This document shows positions 1 through 8,654 of a stretch of DNA of 64,000 nucleotides, one piece after another (the stretch's first letter is position 1; every line of letters starts with the position of its first letter). The position numbers and the translations under genes are program-made. The notes beneath the pieces were generated by a model, which had not been told where the DNA came from, did no database searches, and was given only the letters and a program-made list of their open reading frames with translations. The DNA is taken from NCBI RefSeq assembly GCF_000814005.1, contig NZ_JWLK01000005.1, positions 124,001 to 188,000 on the forward strand, in the 5' to 3' direction. Origin of the DNA: Ruegeria sp. ANG-S4. Its GTDB lineage: Bacteria > Pseudomonadota > Alphaproteobacteria > Rhodobacterales > Rhodobacteraceae.

Positions 1-622
1 CCAAAGACCATCCAATTCGCTCAACCGCTTCGGGTGTCACATTTGCAGTCATCGATACCGCGTAGGTGATACGACGCGCGACAGGACCCGGCAGACACCC
101 AAGCAGCTGCGCGGCTTTCGCAGTGTCCAGCTTTGACAACATAACGGCCGCGACCTCGGTGCTTTCGGCTTGCGCCATGTCCGCAAGTTCGTCCGGCGAA
201 ACCCCGCGCAATCGCTCCCATGGGTCGCCAATTTGCCGAACGCCGGCCTCTTTGCGCAGGCGAGCGGCGGTTGCGGGTGCGATTTTGCCGTTTACCGCAT
301 CCAGCGCGCCTGCAAGACCGTGCGGAAAGGACAAGCCGACGCAGTCCAAGGCATCCGCAAACTCCTTTGCGACCGCAGCCAGCGTGACACGGTCGACCAG
401 CCCCATGCGTCCCAGTTGATAGGTCAGTTTTTCCTGCAAACCATCGGGCAATTCCTCAAGAGGAATTTCTGCCCCTTCATTCAAAAGCAGCCGTACAACG
501 ACGGCTGCCTTTTCCCGGTTACTGAGGGTGCGTGGCACGACGCGCGCGGGTTCTTCCGCGTTTTCTGTTGATGTGCCACGCGCGTCGGGCGTCATTTGAA
601 CCAGTGCCTGTGTGTCCTGCAT
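1..622 (-). CDS. fliG: Flagellar motor switch protein FliG (partial)
   Basis: About 207 N-terminal residues are present and the frame runs off the left edge. Seen: LSNREKAAVVVRLL, EGAEIPLEELP, GLAGALDAVNGKI and KLDTAKAAQLLGCLPGPVARRI, matching the N and middle domains of the alphaproteobacterial FliG family. FliG forms the cytoplasmic rotor switch ring, binding FliF through its N-domain and MotA through its C-domain; the torque-generating C-domain lies outside the window. Two in-frame ATGs (622 and 595) are possible starts. Neither has a strong ribosome site, and the upstream one is given. No other flagellar gene lies in the window, so the operon must continue to the left. Confidence 0.85.
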   Translation of the reverse strand, partial: MQDTQALVQMTPDARGTSTENAEEPARVVPRTLSNREKAAVVVRLLLNEGAEIPLEELPDGLQEKLTYQLGRMGLVDRVTLAAVAKEFADALDCVGLSFPHGLAGALDAVNGKIAPATAARLRKEAGVRQIGDPWERLRGVSPDELADMAQAESTEVAAVMLSKLDTAKAAQLLGCLPGPVARRITYAVSMTANVTPEAVERIGWSL

Positions 623-688
623 CTGCCGATTGCCGAGTTTTCGTTTCACCGGCAGATTAGGGAGAGTCGGGTAAATAAACCCTGAAGT

Positions 689-1228
689 TCAATAGTTATA
701 TGTCAGACCGGTCCGGATCGCATTGCGCAGGGATGTCTCGGCCCAGGTGCCTTCGCCACCGCGTGACTTGATTTCGCGCCACTGCTCAATCGCCAGATCG
801 GTTTTGCCTTCGGCGACAAACCCCTGACCCATATAGCTGCGCGCCAGAATGTTGTCGGGATTGGTGGCGATGGCGTTTTCATAGAACATATTCGCCAGTT
901 CCAGCTTGCCCATTTTGCGGTATGTAAAACCCCAATAGGTCTGAACACGATCGTCACTTTGATCCATGATCCGCAGGATGCCCTGCGCGTGTTCGTATTG
1001 ACCGTCGTAGGCCAGCTCGCGCACGGCGTCGTACAGTTGGTCTTCGGTGAAGTTGTTTTGGTTCGGTTTTACACACTTTCCTGCGGCTTCGTCATAGACG
1101 CGGCCAAACAGGCATTTCTTGGTTGTATTGGTGGGTTTCGGCACACTGCCGCCGTCGCCTGCCGCAAAGGCGGCGGGTGCCATTACAAAGGCCTGAAGGG
1201 CAAGTGCTGAAGCGAATACGAGGCGCAT
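689..1228 (-). CDS. Secreted TPR-repeat protein
   Basis: 179 residues with a clear signal peptide (MRLVFASALALQAFVMAPAAFAA). A short Cys motif, CLFGRVYDEAAGKCVK, follows near residues 39-54. After it come about three TPR-like helical pairs (AYDGQYEHAQGILRIM, YRKMGKLELANMFYENAIATNPDN, ARSYMGQGFVAEGKTDLAIEQW). TPR proteins are protein-binding scaffolds, so a periplasmic role is likely, but partner and function are unknown. The Cys motif recurs in the next gene on the same strand. Confidence 0.7.
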   Translation of the reverse strand: MRLVFASALALQAFVMAPAAFAAGDGGSVPKPTNTTKKCLFGRVYDEAAGKCVKPNQNNFTEDQLYDAVRELAYDGQYEHAQGILRIMDQSDDRVQTYWGFTYRKMGKLELANMFYENAIATNPDNILARSYMGQGFVAEGKTDLAIEQWREIKSRGGEGTWAETSLRNAIRTGLTYNY

Positions 1229-1332
1229 TTTCCTACTCCGTTTTCTGGGGCGCTATCTGAGACAGTAGCGTGATCTACAGAAAATCTAACAACCGGCTGG
1301 TCGCATTTATTCACAAGCAGGAAAAATTTTCG

Positions 1333-1485
1333 TCAACTATTGACCAGTTTCACGCATGTTTGAGCGTCGCTGTCCCAAATCGTGCCTTCTGCACAAGATT
1401 GGGTCTGCTTAGCATGGCCTGTGCAGGCCAGCCCGGCCGAGGCCGTTAGAACCAAGGCGATACTGCAAAGTAGGGCGCGGATCAT
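1333..1485 (-). CDS. Small secreted Cys-motif protein
   Basis: A 50-residue protein: signal peptide MIRALLCSIALVLTASAGLA, then a short mature part carrying CAEGTIWDSDAQTCVK. The ATG at 1485 is chosen because AAGGAGAG precedes it at good spacing; the frame stays open for 20 more codons upstream without a comparable site. The mature motif C-x2-G-x2-[YW]-D-x4-5-C-V-K also occurs in the adjacent TPR protein. Four cysteines suggest one or two disulfides in the periplasm. Function unknown. Confidence 0.6.
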   Translation of the reverse strand: MIRALLCSIALVLTASAGLACTGHAKQTQSCAEGTIWDSDAQTCVKLVNS

Positions 1486-1608
1486 TGCGTCTCTCCTTTT
1501 CGGAAAATGCAGATGAACCATATACGATTTTGTTGATTCAGGCAAAAGAACATGGCCCGAACCGCGCGGACGATCCGGGCCAAGTCAGCAATGCCTGAAA
1601 TTAGGGCG

Positions 1609-2913
1609 TTATTCGCCGAACACCCGGCTGAAAATCGTATCGACATGCTTGGTGTGATAGCCCAGGTCGAACTTTTCCTCGATCTCCTCGGTACTCAGCG
1701 CGGCGGTCACGTCCGCATCTGCCAGCAGTTCGGTTTTAAAGTCCTTGCCTTCTTCCCAGACCTTCATCGCGTTGCGCTGAACAAGGCGATAGGCGTCTTC
1801 GCGGCTCACACCGGCCTGAGTCAGGGCCAGCAGCACGCGCTGGCTCATCACCAGACCACGGAACTTGTTCATGTTGGCCAGCATGTTTTCCGGGTAGACG
1901 ACCAGCTTGTCGACCACACTGGTCAGGCGCGATAGGGCAAAGTCCAGCGTCACGGTAGCGTCCGGGCCGATATTCCGCTCAACCGAGCTGTGGCTGATGT
2001 CACGTTCATGCCAAAGGGCGACGTTTTCCATCGCGGGCACAACGGCCATACGCACCAGACGGGCCAGACCGGTCAGGTTTTCGGTCAGAACCGGGTTGCG
2101 CTTGTGCGGCATCGCTGACGAGCCCTTTTGGCCTTTCGAGAAGAACTCTTCAGCCTCCAGAACCTCGGTCCGCTGCATGTGCCGGATCTCGATGGCGATG
2201 TTTTCGATGCTGCTGGCGATAACGCCCAGCGTCGCAAAGAAAGCCGCGTGACGGTCGCGCGGGATGACTTGCGTGCTGATCGGTTCGGGCACAAGACCCA
2301 ACTGATCACAAACATGCTCTTCGACGCGCGGGTCGATATTTGCGAAGGTGCCTACCGCGCCACTGATTGCACCGGTTGCGATTTCAGCGCGCGCATCACG
2401 CATGCGGGACAGGTTGCGGTCCATCTCGGCATAAAACCGCGCGAAGGTCAGGCCCATCGTGGTCGGTTCGGCGTGGATGCCGTGGCTTCGGCCAATGCGG
2501 ACGGTTTCCTTGTGCTCATAAGCACGGCGCTTGAGGGCGGCCAGCAGACCTTCAAGGTCTGCGATCAGAATATCGGCGGCACGGGTCAGCTGTACGTTGA
2601 AGCAGGTATCGAGCACGTCCGAGCTGGTCATGCCCTGATGAACAAAGCGCGCCTCGTCGCTGCCGACATGCTCGGCCAGATGCGTCAGGAAGGCGATGAC
2701 GTCATGTTTGGTGACCGCTTCGATTTCATCAATGCGGGCCACGTCGAATTCCACGTCCTTGGCTTTCCACACGGCTTCTGCATTCTCACGCGGGATCACG
2801 CCCAGATCGGCCATGGCATCGCAGGCATGCGCTTCGATTTCGTACCAGATGCGGAATTTGGTCTCGGGCGACCAGATGGCGACCATGTCAGGGCGGGAAT
2901 AGCGGGGAATCAT
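1609..2913 (-). CDS. purB: Adenylosuccinate lyase
   Basis: 434 residues, the usual length. It cleaves SAICAR to AICAR and adenylosuccinate to AMP, releasing fumarate, in de novo purine synthesis. The fumarase/aspartase superfamily signature is plain (KGSSAMPHKRNP), with upstream HQGMTSSDV and GRSHGIHAEPTT segments carrying catalytic His and substrate residues. The start at 2913 (MIPRYSRPDMVAIWSPE) matches the family N-terminus. Longer in-frame extensions upstream are composition shadow. It is divergent from the secreted protein at 3001. Confidence 0.95.
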   Translation of the reverse strand: MIPRYSRPDMVAIWSPETKFRIWYEIEAHACDAMADLGVIPRENAEAVWKAKDVEFDVARIDEIEAVTKHDVIAFLTHLAEHVGSDEARFVHQGMTSSDVLDTCFNVQLTRAADILIADLEGLLAALKRRAYEHKETVRIGRSHGIHAEPTTMGLTFARFYAEMDRNLSRMRDARAEIATGAISGAVGTFANIDPRVEEHVCDQLGLVPEPISTQVIPRDRHAAFFATLGVIASSIENIAIEIRHMQRTEVLEAEEFFSKGQKGSSAMPHKRNPVLTENLTGLARLVRMAVVPAMENVALWHERDISHSSVERNIGPDATVTLDFALSRLTSVVDKLVVYPENMLANMNKFRGLVMSQRVLLALTQAGVSREDAYRLVQRNAMKVWEEGKDFKTELLADADVTAALSTEEIEEKFDLGYHTKHVDTIFSRVFGE

Positions 2914-3000
2914 TGGCGGCGGCACCTTTTTGTGATTGGGATGAGGCGTTGGCGCGGGTTTAGCCGCGCATGTCTGTGGGAACAAGGCACGAGTGCTGCG

Positions 3001-3333
3001 ATGAGACGGTTTGCCCTGATTTTGTTGCTCTGTCCGGGTATTTTGGCCGCGGAAGAGTTCCGTGCGTTGACCGGTGATGAGATTCTTGCGGCGCTGAGCG
3101 AACGAAAGCTCGATTACGGCGATGGCGTCTCGCAGACTTTTGCGGAGTCGATGCTGACCCAGTATTTCTCGGGCCGCCCCAGCGCAGGGCGCTGGGCAGT
3201 GCGCGGCGATCAATACTGTTCGGTCTGGCCACCGTCGGACCTGTGGGCCTGTTACGATGTCCTGCAAAGCGGTGATACGATCCGTTTTGTCGATGAGGCG
3301 GGTGGCACGGCTGACGGGGTCTATTCCGAGTGA
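3001..3333 (+). CDS. Small secreted protein, unknown function
   Basis: 110 residues with signal peptide MRRFALILLLCPGILAAEEF. The rest is a soluble domain (LTGDEILAALSERKLDYG, GRWAVRGDQYCSVWPPSDLWACYDVL) with two Cys that could form a disulfide. The layout resembles small periplasmic proteins of Rhodobacterales with a conserved W..rGd.YCS.WPP..W.CY core. Function not known. It overlaps the next gene by 4 bp (GTGA), so the two are probably co-translated. Confidence 0.6.
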   Translation: MRRFALILLLCPGILAAEEFRALTGDEILAALSERKLDYGDGVSQTFAESMLTQYFSGRPSAGRWAVRGDQYCSVWPPSDLWACYDVLQSGDTIRFVDEAGGTADGVYSE

Positions 3334-3752
3334 CGCCGCCCGCATCCCTGTCCGATTTCGAAGGAAGTTGGAGCCTTGAGAGGCTGATCCGTGACGCCAA
3401 GGCGGGGCAGATCGTTCGCGCTGACGGCTGCGCGGAGTGGCGGCGCGTTGCGGGCGGATTGATCTATGACGAAACCGTCACGCTGCGTATCCCCGGGCAG
3501 CCTGACATGAAGGGTACTCGCCGATACCTCTGGCGGGAAGCAGGCGACCGGGTTGCGATCCACTTCGACGATGATCGCTATTTTCACGCTTTGAAACTGG
3601 GGCAGGGTCGGGTGACGGACCACCACGATTGCCCACCGGACAGCTATGATGCAGAGTATGATTTCATGGGCTGGCCGCGCTGGACCGTTCGATGGACGGT
3701 GTCCGGACCGCGAAAATCCTATGAGATGGAGACCAAATATACGCGCCGATAG
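3330..3752 (+). CDS. DUF6314-like protein
   Basis: 140 residues, GTG start overlapping the previous stop codon. Seen: LSDFEGSWSLERLIRDAKAGQ, a central GLIYDETVTLRIPG, YLWREAGDRVAIHFDDDRYFHAL, DHHDCPPDSYDAEYDF and a C-terminal YEMETKYTR. This looks like a lipocalin-like small beta-barrel of the DUF6314 type, an assignment from pattern memory. No signal peptide, so probably cytoplasmic. Function unknown. Confidence 0.6.
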   Translation: MTPPASLSDFEGSWSLERLIRDAKAGQIVRADGCAEWRRVAGGLIYDETVTLRIPGQPDMKGTRRYLWREAGDRVAIHFDDDRYFHALKLGQGRVTDHHDCPPDSYDAEYDFMGWPRWTVRWTVSGPRKSYEMETKYTRR

Positions 3753-3828
3753 CGTAATCATCTTGCAGCAAGGGCCCGGAACAGGCATTGCTGCACCTGC
3801 AAATAGGTCCGCAAGTGGAGAGAACAAA

Positions 3829-4416
3829 ATGAATGCGAACGTATTGGCCAATGCGATTGGCCCGCGCGAAGGGACGGCGCTGCGCGTCAAACAGGTTGTA
3901 CTGGTTGCTCTGGGCATTGTTGCTCTGGCGGTTGCCGCCAAAATCAAAGTACCGATGTGGCCGGTTCCGATCACGATGGGCACCTTTGCCGTTCTGACCA
4001 TCGGCACCGCGTATGGCGCACGTCTGGGCCTGATCACCATGCTGGGCTACCTGCTGGTCGGAGCGCTGGGTTTTGATGTGTTCGCAGGCTCGTCGGCTGA
4101 GAAGTTTGGCCTGACCTACATGATGGGCGGCACTGGTGGATACCTCGTCGGCTATGTGCTGGCGACGCTGGCCCTGGGCGCTTTGGCTGCACGCGGCTGG
4201 GACCGTTCGGTTGGCAAACTGGCGCTGGCGCTGGTTCTGGCCAACGTTCTGATCTATGTGCCCGGTCTGCTGTGGCTGGGTCAGCTGTATGGCTGGGACA
4301 AGCCGATCCTTCAGTGGGGGCTGACACCGTTCCTGGTGGGGGATGCGATCAAGCTGGCATTGGCCGCGCTTCTGATCCCTGCGCTGTGGAAGCTGGTGGG
4401 CAACGCCCGCACCTGA
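3829..4416 (+). CDS. bioY: Biotin transporter BioY
   Basis: 195 residues, six predicted membrane segments, with the BioY core KIKVPMWPVPITMGTFAVLTIGTAYG followed by GTGGYLVGYVLA. BioY is the substrate-binding S component of biotin ECF transporters and binds biotin in the inner membrane. The energising BioM and BioN are not adjacent, so this is either a solitary BioY or shares distant modules. GGAGAG at the right distance fixes the ATG at 3829. No clear BioR-type palindrome was seen upstream. A strong terminator follows. Confidence 0.9.
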   Translation: MNANVLANAIGPREGTALRVKQVVLVALGIVALAVAAKIKVPMWPVPITMGTFAVLTIGTAYGARLGLITMLGYLLVGALGFDVFAGSSAEKFGLTYMMGGTGGYLVGYVLATLALGALAARGWDRSVGKLALALVLANVLIYVPGLLWLGQLYGWDKPILQWGLTPFLVGDAIKLALAALLIPALWKLVGNART

Positions 4417-4440
4417 TCAACACCTGATCAGCACTAACAG

Positions 4441-4477
4441 AACCCGTGTTCGGAGCCTTCCGGGCGCGGGTTTTTTG
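4441..4477 (+). terminator. Rho-independent terminator after bioY
   Basis: AACCCGTG pairs with CGCGGGTT (8 bp with one G-U), with a small inner CGGA/TCCG helix, followed by TTTTTT. Confidence 0.85.
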
Positions 4478-4557
4478 TGCCAAACCAACGCGGTGCTGGA
4501 CAAGGCGACCGTTCAAGGGGCAATCTGATGCCAGCAAAGTCATCAGGTTATCAAGAT

Positions 4558-5118
4558 ATGCGCGTATTGTTTTCAAAGGCTCTTGCCGCCTGCGCCACCG
4601 TTTGGGTGGTCGGCGTTGGTCCAGCAATGGCAGACACACCCGTCACATACACAGACGCCGGAAAGGCACTGTTCCGATTTGTCGTACCCGATTTCTGGGC
4701 CGTACGTGTCGGTGGCGCGCGCGAGATCGAGGATACAAATCTGGGCGATGCCCGTGCCGTGGCCCGCGTTATAGGGATGCGACCTGTCACCGACGACACG
4801 GTCTGGATGGGCTTTGTTTCGCCCGAAGGCGTTGCGACCATCGAGGATGGCGTTCGCTATCTGGAGGACATCGACAAATTTCTCGTCAATGACGCCGATG
4901 TCACCGACATCTCGAACCGTTCGATTGGCGGTCTGCCTGCTCGGGTCTTTCGGGGAACAGGACGCCGTGACGGCAGAGGGGTGAATTTTACCGCGACAGT
5001 GATCGACCTTCCACGCGGACGCGTTGCGGTGGCAATTGCCGTAATGCGCGAGGGTGCCGACCCCGCTTATGTCGATGATCTGAACGCGGTGTTCGGGTCT
5101 TTCCGGGCAATTCGGTGA
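4558..5118 (+). CDS. Periplasmic protein, unknown function
   Basis: 186 residues from the ATG at 4558: signal peptide MRVLFSKALAACATVWVVGVGPAMA, then a compact domain (FRFVVPDFWAVRVGG, DTVWMGFVSPEGVATIEDGVRYLED, FTATVIDLPRGRVAVAIAVMREGADPAYVDDLNAVFGSFRAI). The fold resembles small lipid- or protein-stress proteins that end with a DLNAVFGSFR helix, but I cannot name a family. An alternative ATG at 4528 has a better ribosome site (AAGGGG, 7 nt) and would add ten residues before the signal peptide. It abuts the next gene, a lipoprotein. Confidence 0.6.
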   Translation: MRVLFSKALAACATVWVVGVGPAMADTPVTYTDAGKALFRFVVPDFWAVRVGGAREIEDTNLGDARAVARVIGMRPVTDDTVWMGFVSPEGVATIEDGVRYLEDIDKFLVNDADVTDISNRSIGGLPARVFRGTGRRDGRGVNFTATVIDLPRGRVAVAIAVMREGADPAYVDDLNAVFGSFRAIR

Positions 5119-5126
5119 GGGCGCGT

Positions 5127-5486
5127 ATGATGACAAAGACGTTTTTGAAGCGCACGTTGTTGGCGCTGGGACTGGGCGGCGCAGCGATTTCGCTGTCCGG
5201 TTGCGATGGTGTTTCGGTTGGTGTCGGATATGGATACGGGTACGACCCGTTCTACGACTCGATGTTGTGGAACGATTATTATCGCAACGACGTGGACGTA
5301 GACATTGATATCGACCGACCTGACAGGCCTGATCGCCCGGATCGTCCTGACCGTCCCGATCGACCGACAAAACCCGATAGGCCGAAACCCCCGGTCGCCA
5401 AGCCACCCGCGCGTCCGCGGCCACCTGTTGCGCGCCCGCCAGCAGCGCGGCCTCCGATCCATCGACCGGCACCGCGACGCCGCTAA
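5127..5486 (+). CDS. Lipoprotein with Asp-Arg-Pro repeats
   Basis: About 119 residues. The lipobox LSGC after a hydrophobic stretch indicates an acylated Cys. A Gly/Tyr-rich segment (VGVGYGYGYDPFYDS) follows, then DVDVDIDID, six RPD/DRP triplets and a Pro/Arg/Ala-rich tail ending RRR. The low-complexity tail is likely disordered and strongly basic, which could reach toward peptidoglycan or acidic partners; that is inference. GAGGG precedes the ATG at 5127, and a GTG at 5115 overlaps the previous stop. Function unknown. Confidence 0.6.
   Translation: MMTKTFLKRTLLALGLGGAAISLSGCDGVSVGVGYGYGYDPFYDSMLWNDYYRNDVDVDIDIDRPDRPDRPDRPDRPDRPTKPDRPKPPVAKPPARPRPPVARPPAARPPIHRPAPRRR
5307..5374 (+). repeat. 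Tandem 9-nt repeat (Asp-Arg-Pro codons)
   Basis: Degenerate tandem units of the form GAYCGNCCN encode successive DRP triplets inside the lipoprotein gene. The number of units may vary between strains by slippage. Confidence 0.6.
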
Positions 5487-5504
5487 AGCAATCGAGGGTC
5501 CGGG

Positions 5505-6725
5505 CTAGGCAGAGGGTACCAATTCGGTCGTTATATGCGCCGATCCTTCGAGGGTGCGGTGCACCGGGCACTTATCGGCGATTTCCAACAGTTTGGACCG
5601 CTGTTCCTGCGACAGTGGACCGTCCAATCTGATTTTTCGGCGAAATTTGTCGACTTTGCCCTCGCCCGCCAGCCCTGCGTCTTGCGCGTGAACCTTGTCA
5701 TGGCAAACGTCGACCGAGACCGCCGTCAGGGGCCACTGTTTACGACGCGCATACATGCGGATCGTCATCGACGTGCAGGCCCCCAGACCCGAAGAAACAA
5801 ACCCATAAGGCGACATGCCCTGATCCGTGCCGCCATAGGACACCGGCTCATCCGCTACCGTGTGGTGGCGCGGGCCGGATTGGATGTCCTGCAGGAAACC
5901 GTTCGGGTCAGCCTCGGTCACGCGCACAACGCCTTCGGGTGCGCCGGGCGGTGGGGCAGGCGGGCACAGTTTGACATATCGCGATACCCATGCCGCGATC
6001 ACGTCCGCCGCGTATTCTGCGTCCTTGGTTCGAGTGATCAGATGATCCGCGTCGTCGAGCGTCACAAAACTCTTTGGGTGTTTTGCGGCCAGAAAGATGT
6101 CACTTGCGTTGTCGATGCTGACGGTGTCGTCGCGGGGGGCATGCAGGATCAGCAACGCAGCGCGCAGGTCTGTGATGGCCGGTGTTAGGGCTGCGGTTGA
6201 GATATCATCGACAAACGCTTTGCCAATCCGGAACGGACGGCCGCCAAGCGTGACTTCCGCCTCGCCGTCCTGTTGGATCTGAGGCAGGGCATCTTGGAAG
6301 TGATGCGCCACATGGCTCGGGTCCGCCGGTGCCCCGAGTGTGACAACGGCCTTGACCGACGGGATGTCCGCACGCGCCCTCAGAACCGCTGCGCCACCCA
6401 GCGAGTGTCCAATCAAAAGCGTGGGTGCCATATTGCGCCCGTCAAGGTAGTGCGCCGCTGCGATCAGATCGTCGACGTTTGAGGTGAAGGTTGTGTTGGC
6501 AAACTCTCCGCCCGAATGGCCAAGCCCGGTGAAGTCGAAGCGTAAAACGGCAATGCCCATTGCTGCCAGCCGCGCAGCGATGCGCCGGGCGGCGGGAATA
6601 TCTTTGGAGCATGTGAAACAATGCGCAAAAAGCGCAGTCGACAGCACCGGCCCATCCGGCAGGTCAAGGCGCGCGGCCAGTTGATTGCCATCGTGACCGG
6701 CAAATGTAATGCGTTCAGTGGGCAT
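5505..6725 (-). CDS. Fused alpha/beta-hydrolase and OsmC-family protein
   Basis: 406 residues in two domains. Residues 1-250 are an alpha/beta-hydrolase with nucleophile elbow GHSLGG (Ser108) and likely Asp199 and His228. Residues 265-406 are OsmC/Ohr-like with two redox cysteines: Cys317 in GLGACTSMT and Cys386 in CPVHRTLE. The family is known as bifunctional alpha/beta hydrolase/OsmC proteins. The OsmC part is expected to reduce organic hydroperoxides by a thiol mechanism; the hydrolase substrate is unknown. It is a single-gene unit, divergent from the small membrane protein at 6982. Confidence 0.85.
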   Translation of the reverse strand: MPTERITFAGHDGNQLAARLDLPDGPVLSTALFAHCFTCSKDIPAARRIAARLAAMGIAVLRFDFTGLGHSGGEFANTTFTSNVDDLIAAAHYLDGRNMAPTLLIGHSLGGAAVLRARADIPSVKAVVTLGAPADPSHVAHHFQDALPQIQQDGEAEVTLGGRPFRIGKAFVDDISTAALTPAITDLRAALLILHAPRDDTVSIDNASDIFLAAKHPKSFVTLDDADHLITRTKDAEYAADVIAAWVSRYVKLCPPAPPPGAPEGVVRVTEADPNGFLQDIQSGPRHHTVADEPVSYGGTDQGMSPYGFVSSGLGACTSMTIRMYARRKQWPLTAVSVDVCHDKVHAQDAGLAGEGKVDKFRRKIRLDGPLSQEQRSKLLEIADKCPVHRTLEGSAHITTELVPSA

Positions 6726-6981
6726 GGCCGCTCCTTGCGAGTTGGAATGCCGTCAATACTGTGTGCTGCCGCGGATCGTCTCAACCCCAATGTAAGACGC
6801 GTCACGGGAAGGTGAGCATAGCGCGCGCTCTGGTCGACGATTACTGGTTCTCCAAGCGAGGCCGCCGCACATTTTCGAAATATCAATTTTTGTTAACTTA
6901 TGCCAATCAAACATTCGTTTTAATTAAGTATCATTTACCCCCATGTAGCGGGTGTCACTAAATACTTCAACGGAGGTTCAG

Positions 6982-7176
6982 ATGGCACTTTCGACACCCG
7001 TATCACATGGTCCCGAAGTTCGCTTGAACTCAATAATTGCAATCGTCCTTGTCGGGGCGATTGGGTTCTTTCTCGGGCAGAACTGGCAAGATCTCACCGC
7101 ACCGACAACTACAGGTGCCGAGGCCCAGATCGAGGATTGGCACGGTAACGTCAAGCGATCTTATTGGCCGAATTGA
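6982..7176 (+). CDS. Small single-pass membrane protein
   Basis: 64 residues. GGAGG sits at ideal spacing before the ATG. A short N-terminal stretch is followed by one membrane helix (LNSIIAIVLVGAIGFFLGQNW) and a soluble tail ending NVKRSYWPN. No family recognised. It lies downstream of an AT-rich region (about 6880-6950) that could hold its promoter. It is convergent with dddP, with a 10-nt gap. Confidence 0.55.
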   Translation: MALSTPVSHGPEVRLNSIIAIVLVGAIGFFLGQNWQDLTAPTTTGAEAQIEDWHGNVKRSYWPN

Positions 7177-7186
7177 GATTCTGAGA

Positions 7187-8530
7187 TCATTCAATCCCCA
7201 TAAGCTGCGGATCAAACGGATAAGTTGACAGGTTTTCATATCCATCTTCGGTGATCAGGACCTGATCCTCGAGTTTGATTGAGAAATCGCCGCCGACCTC
7301 TCCGACCGCAGCTTCCACACACAGGACCATTCCCGGCTCCAGCGGATAGTCATAGGCGCCTGCAACGGCCTTGTCGGGGTAGGCGACCAATGGCCATTCG
7401 TCGCAAAGACCGACGCCGTGCATCAGGCAGCCATATTTCTGGGCTTGAAACTTGTCGTCCAACCGATGGCAATTTGCGGTCAAGTCCGGGATCATGACGC
7501 CGGGTTTCAACATCTCCATGTTGCTCATGATATGTTCATGCGCGTGCTGCATGGCATAGACCATGTCCGCGCGCGGTTTTCTGTCGCCGATCCACCAGGT
7601 TCGCGAAATATCGACGCAAATTCCGTAGGAACCGATCAGATCGGTATCGAAGGCGATGATCTCGTTCTTCTGCGTGATGCGCGGCCCGCACTCCTGAAAC
7701 CAAGGATTCGTGCGCTGCCCCGAGGCAAGCAGCCGGGTTTCAATCCATTCGCCGCCGCGCCGGATGTTTTCTGCGTGCAAAACAGCCCAGATGTCGTCTT
7801 CGGATGTCTGTCCATCCCCAACATTGGCGCGGGCGAATTTCTCCATCTCGGCGACAGCGGTTTCACAGGCATGACTGGCGCAACGCATTGCAAGGATTTC
7901 GTCGGGCCCCTTGATTGCGCGGGACTTCTCGGTGACTTCCTCGCCGTCCATGATCTCGAATCCCTGCGCCTCGAGCGCGCGCAGACCATGCAACATGATC
8001 TTGTCCACAGCCAGGCGCTTGGTTCCGCTGCCGTGTTCTTCAAGCAGCACGCGAACCTCATTCGCAAAGACATCCGCAGCAACATCGACCTTGTCGCCGC
8101 GATCGAAATAGAACAAATCCGCGCCGGAGCGCTGTTCGCGCACCAGCGGATTGAACTTGGATAGAAATGGCGAGTTCTTGTAGTCCCAGATCACCATGTA
8201 GCCGTCCGCACACAACAGAACCGCGCGGAATGGGTTATGGGTGTTCCAAAGCTGCATGTTTGTGCTGTCGGTGGCGTACCGTATGTTCAACGGATCAAAC
8301 ATCAACAATCCGCCATACCCGCGATCCACAATCGCCTGCGTCAGCCTTTTCCAACGGAACTCGCGCATGCGTTCAAGATTGGGCAACTGCAGCCCTGCCG
8401 CGGCCCATTCCCGGAACGCCAATTGCGTTGGCCCGATTTCGATCCGATCATTGTTGTTCGGGGTGCCATCGCCCAGATTGGCCCCCTGGGTGGGATCAAT
8501 CTTGCGGGTGTCGCGATAGGGTTTGTTCAC
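7187..8530 (-). CDS. dddP: DMSP lyase DddP
   Basis: 447 residues in the M24 'pita-bread' fold. It cleaves dimethylsulfoniopropionate to dimethyl sulfide and acrylate. From a GTG start at 8530 (AGAGG at 7 nt), the metal ligands fall exactly where they are reported for the Ruegeria lacuscaerulensis enzyme: Asp295, Asp297, Asp307, His371, Glu406 and Glu421 (in FDTDLIG, CVDISRTW, MHGVGLCDEWP, CVEAAVG, KLEDQV). N-terminal TRKIDPTQG and YATDSTNMQLWNTHNPFRA are typical of DddP rather than general M24 peptidases. It is divergent from the DUF3445 gene. Confidence 0.93.
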   Translation of the reverse strand: MNKPYRDTRKIDPTQGANLGDGTPNNNDRIEIGPTQLAFREWAAAGLQLPNLERMREFRWKRLTQAIVDRGYGGLLMFDPLNIRYATDSTNMQLWNTHNPFRAVLLCADGYMVIWDYKNSPFLSKFNPLVREQRSGADLFYFDRGDKVDVAADVFANEVRVLLEEHGSGTKRLAVDKIMLHGLRALEAQGFEIMDGEEVTEKSRAIKGPDEILAMRCASHACETAVAEMEKFARANVGDGQTSEDDIWAVLHAENIRRGGEWIETRLLASGQRTNPWFQECGPRITQKNEIIAFDTDLIGSYGICVDISRTWWIGDRKPRADMVYAMQHAHEHIMSNMEMLKPGVMIPDLTANCHRLDDKFQAQKYGCLMHGVGLCDEWPLVAYPDKAVAGAYDYPLEPGMVLCVEAAVGEVGGDFSIKLEDQVLITEDGYENLSTYPFDPQLMGIE

Positions 8531-8654
8531 AGCGGGCCTCTTTTGCTTGCGTTCTAACTTTGCGAGCGAGGCAATTGTTCGTCGCGGAAATTTGCGACCG
8601 CGACAACGTCGCTTTTTGACCGACAAGGCTGGTTCGGGGTGGTAATGCAGGGTC

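Noticed and set aside
2128..3333. Long open frame on the plus strand opposite purB
   Set aside because: It lies antisense to a clearly conserved gene, has no recognisable motif and only its last third, from 3001, is a real gene with a signal peptide.
3753..3828. BioR operator upstream of bioY
   Set aside because: No palindrome of the TTATnnATAA kind was found; only a loose ATAGCGTAAT.
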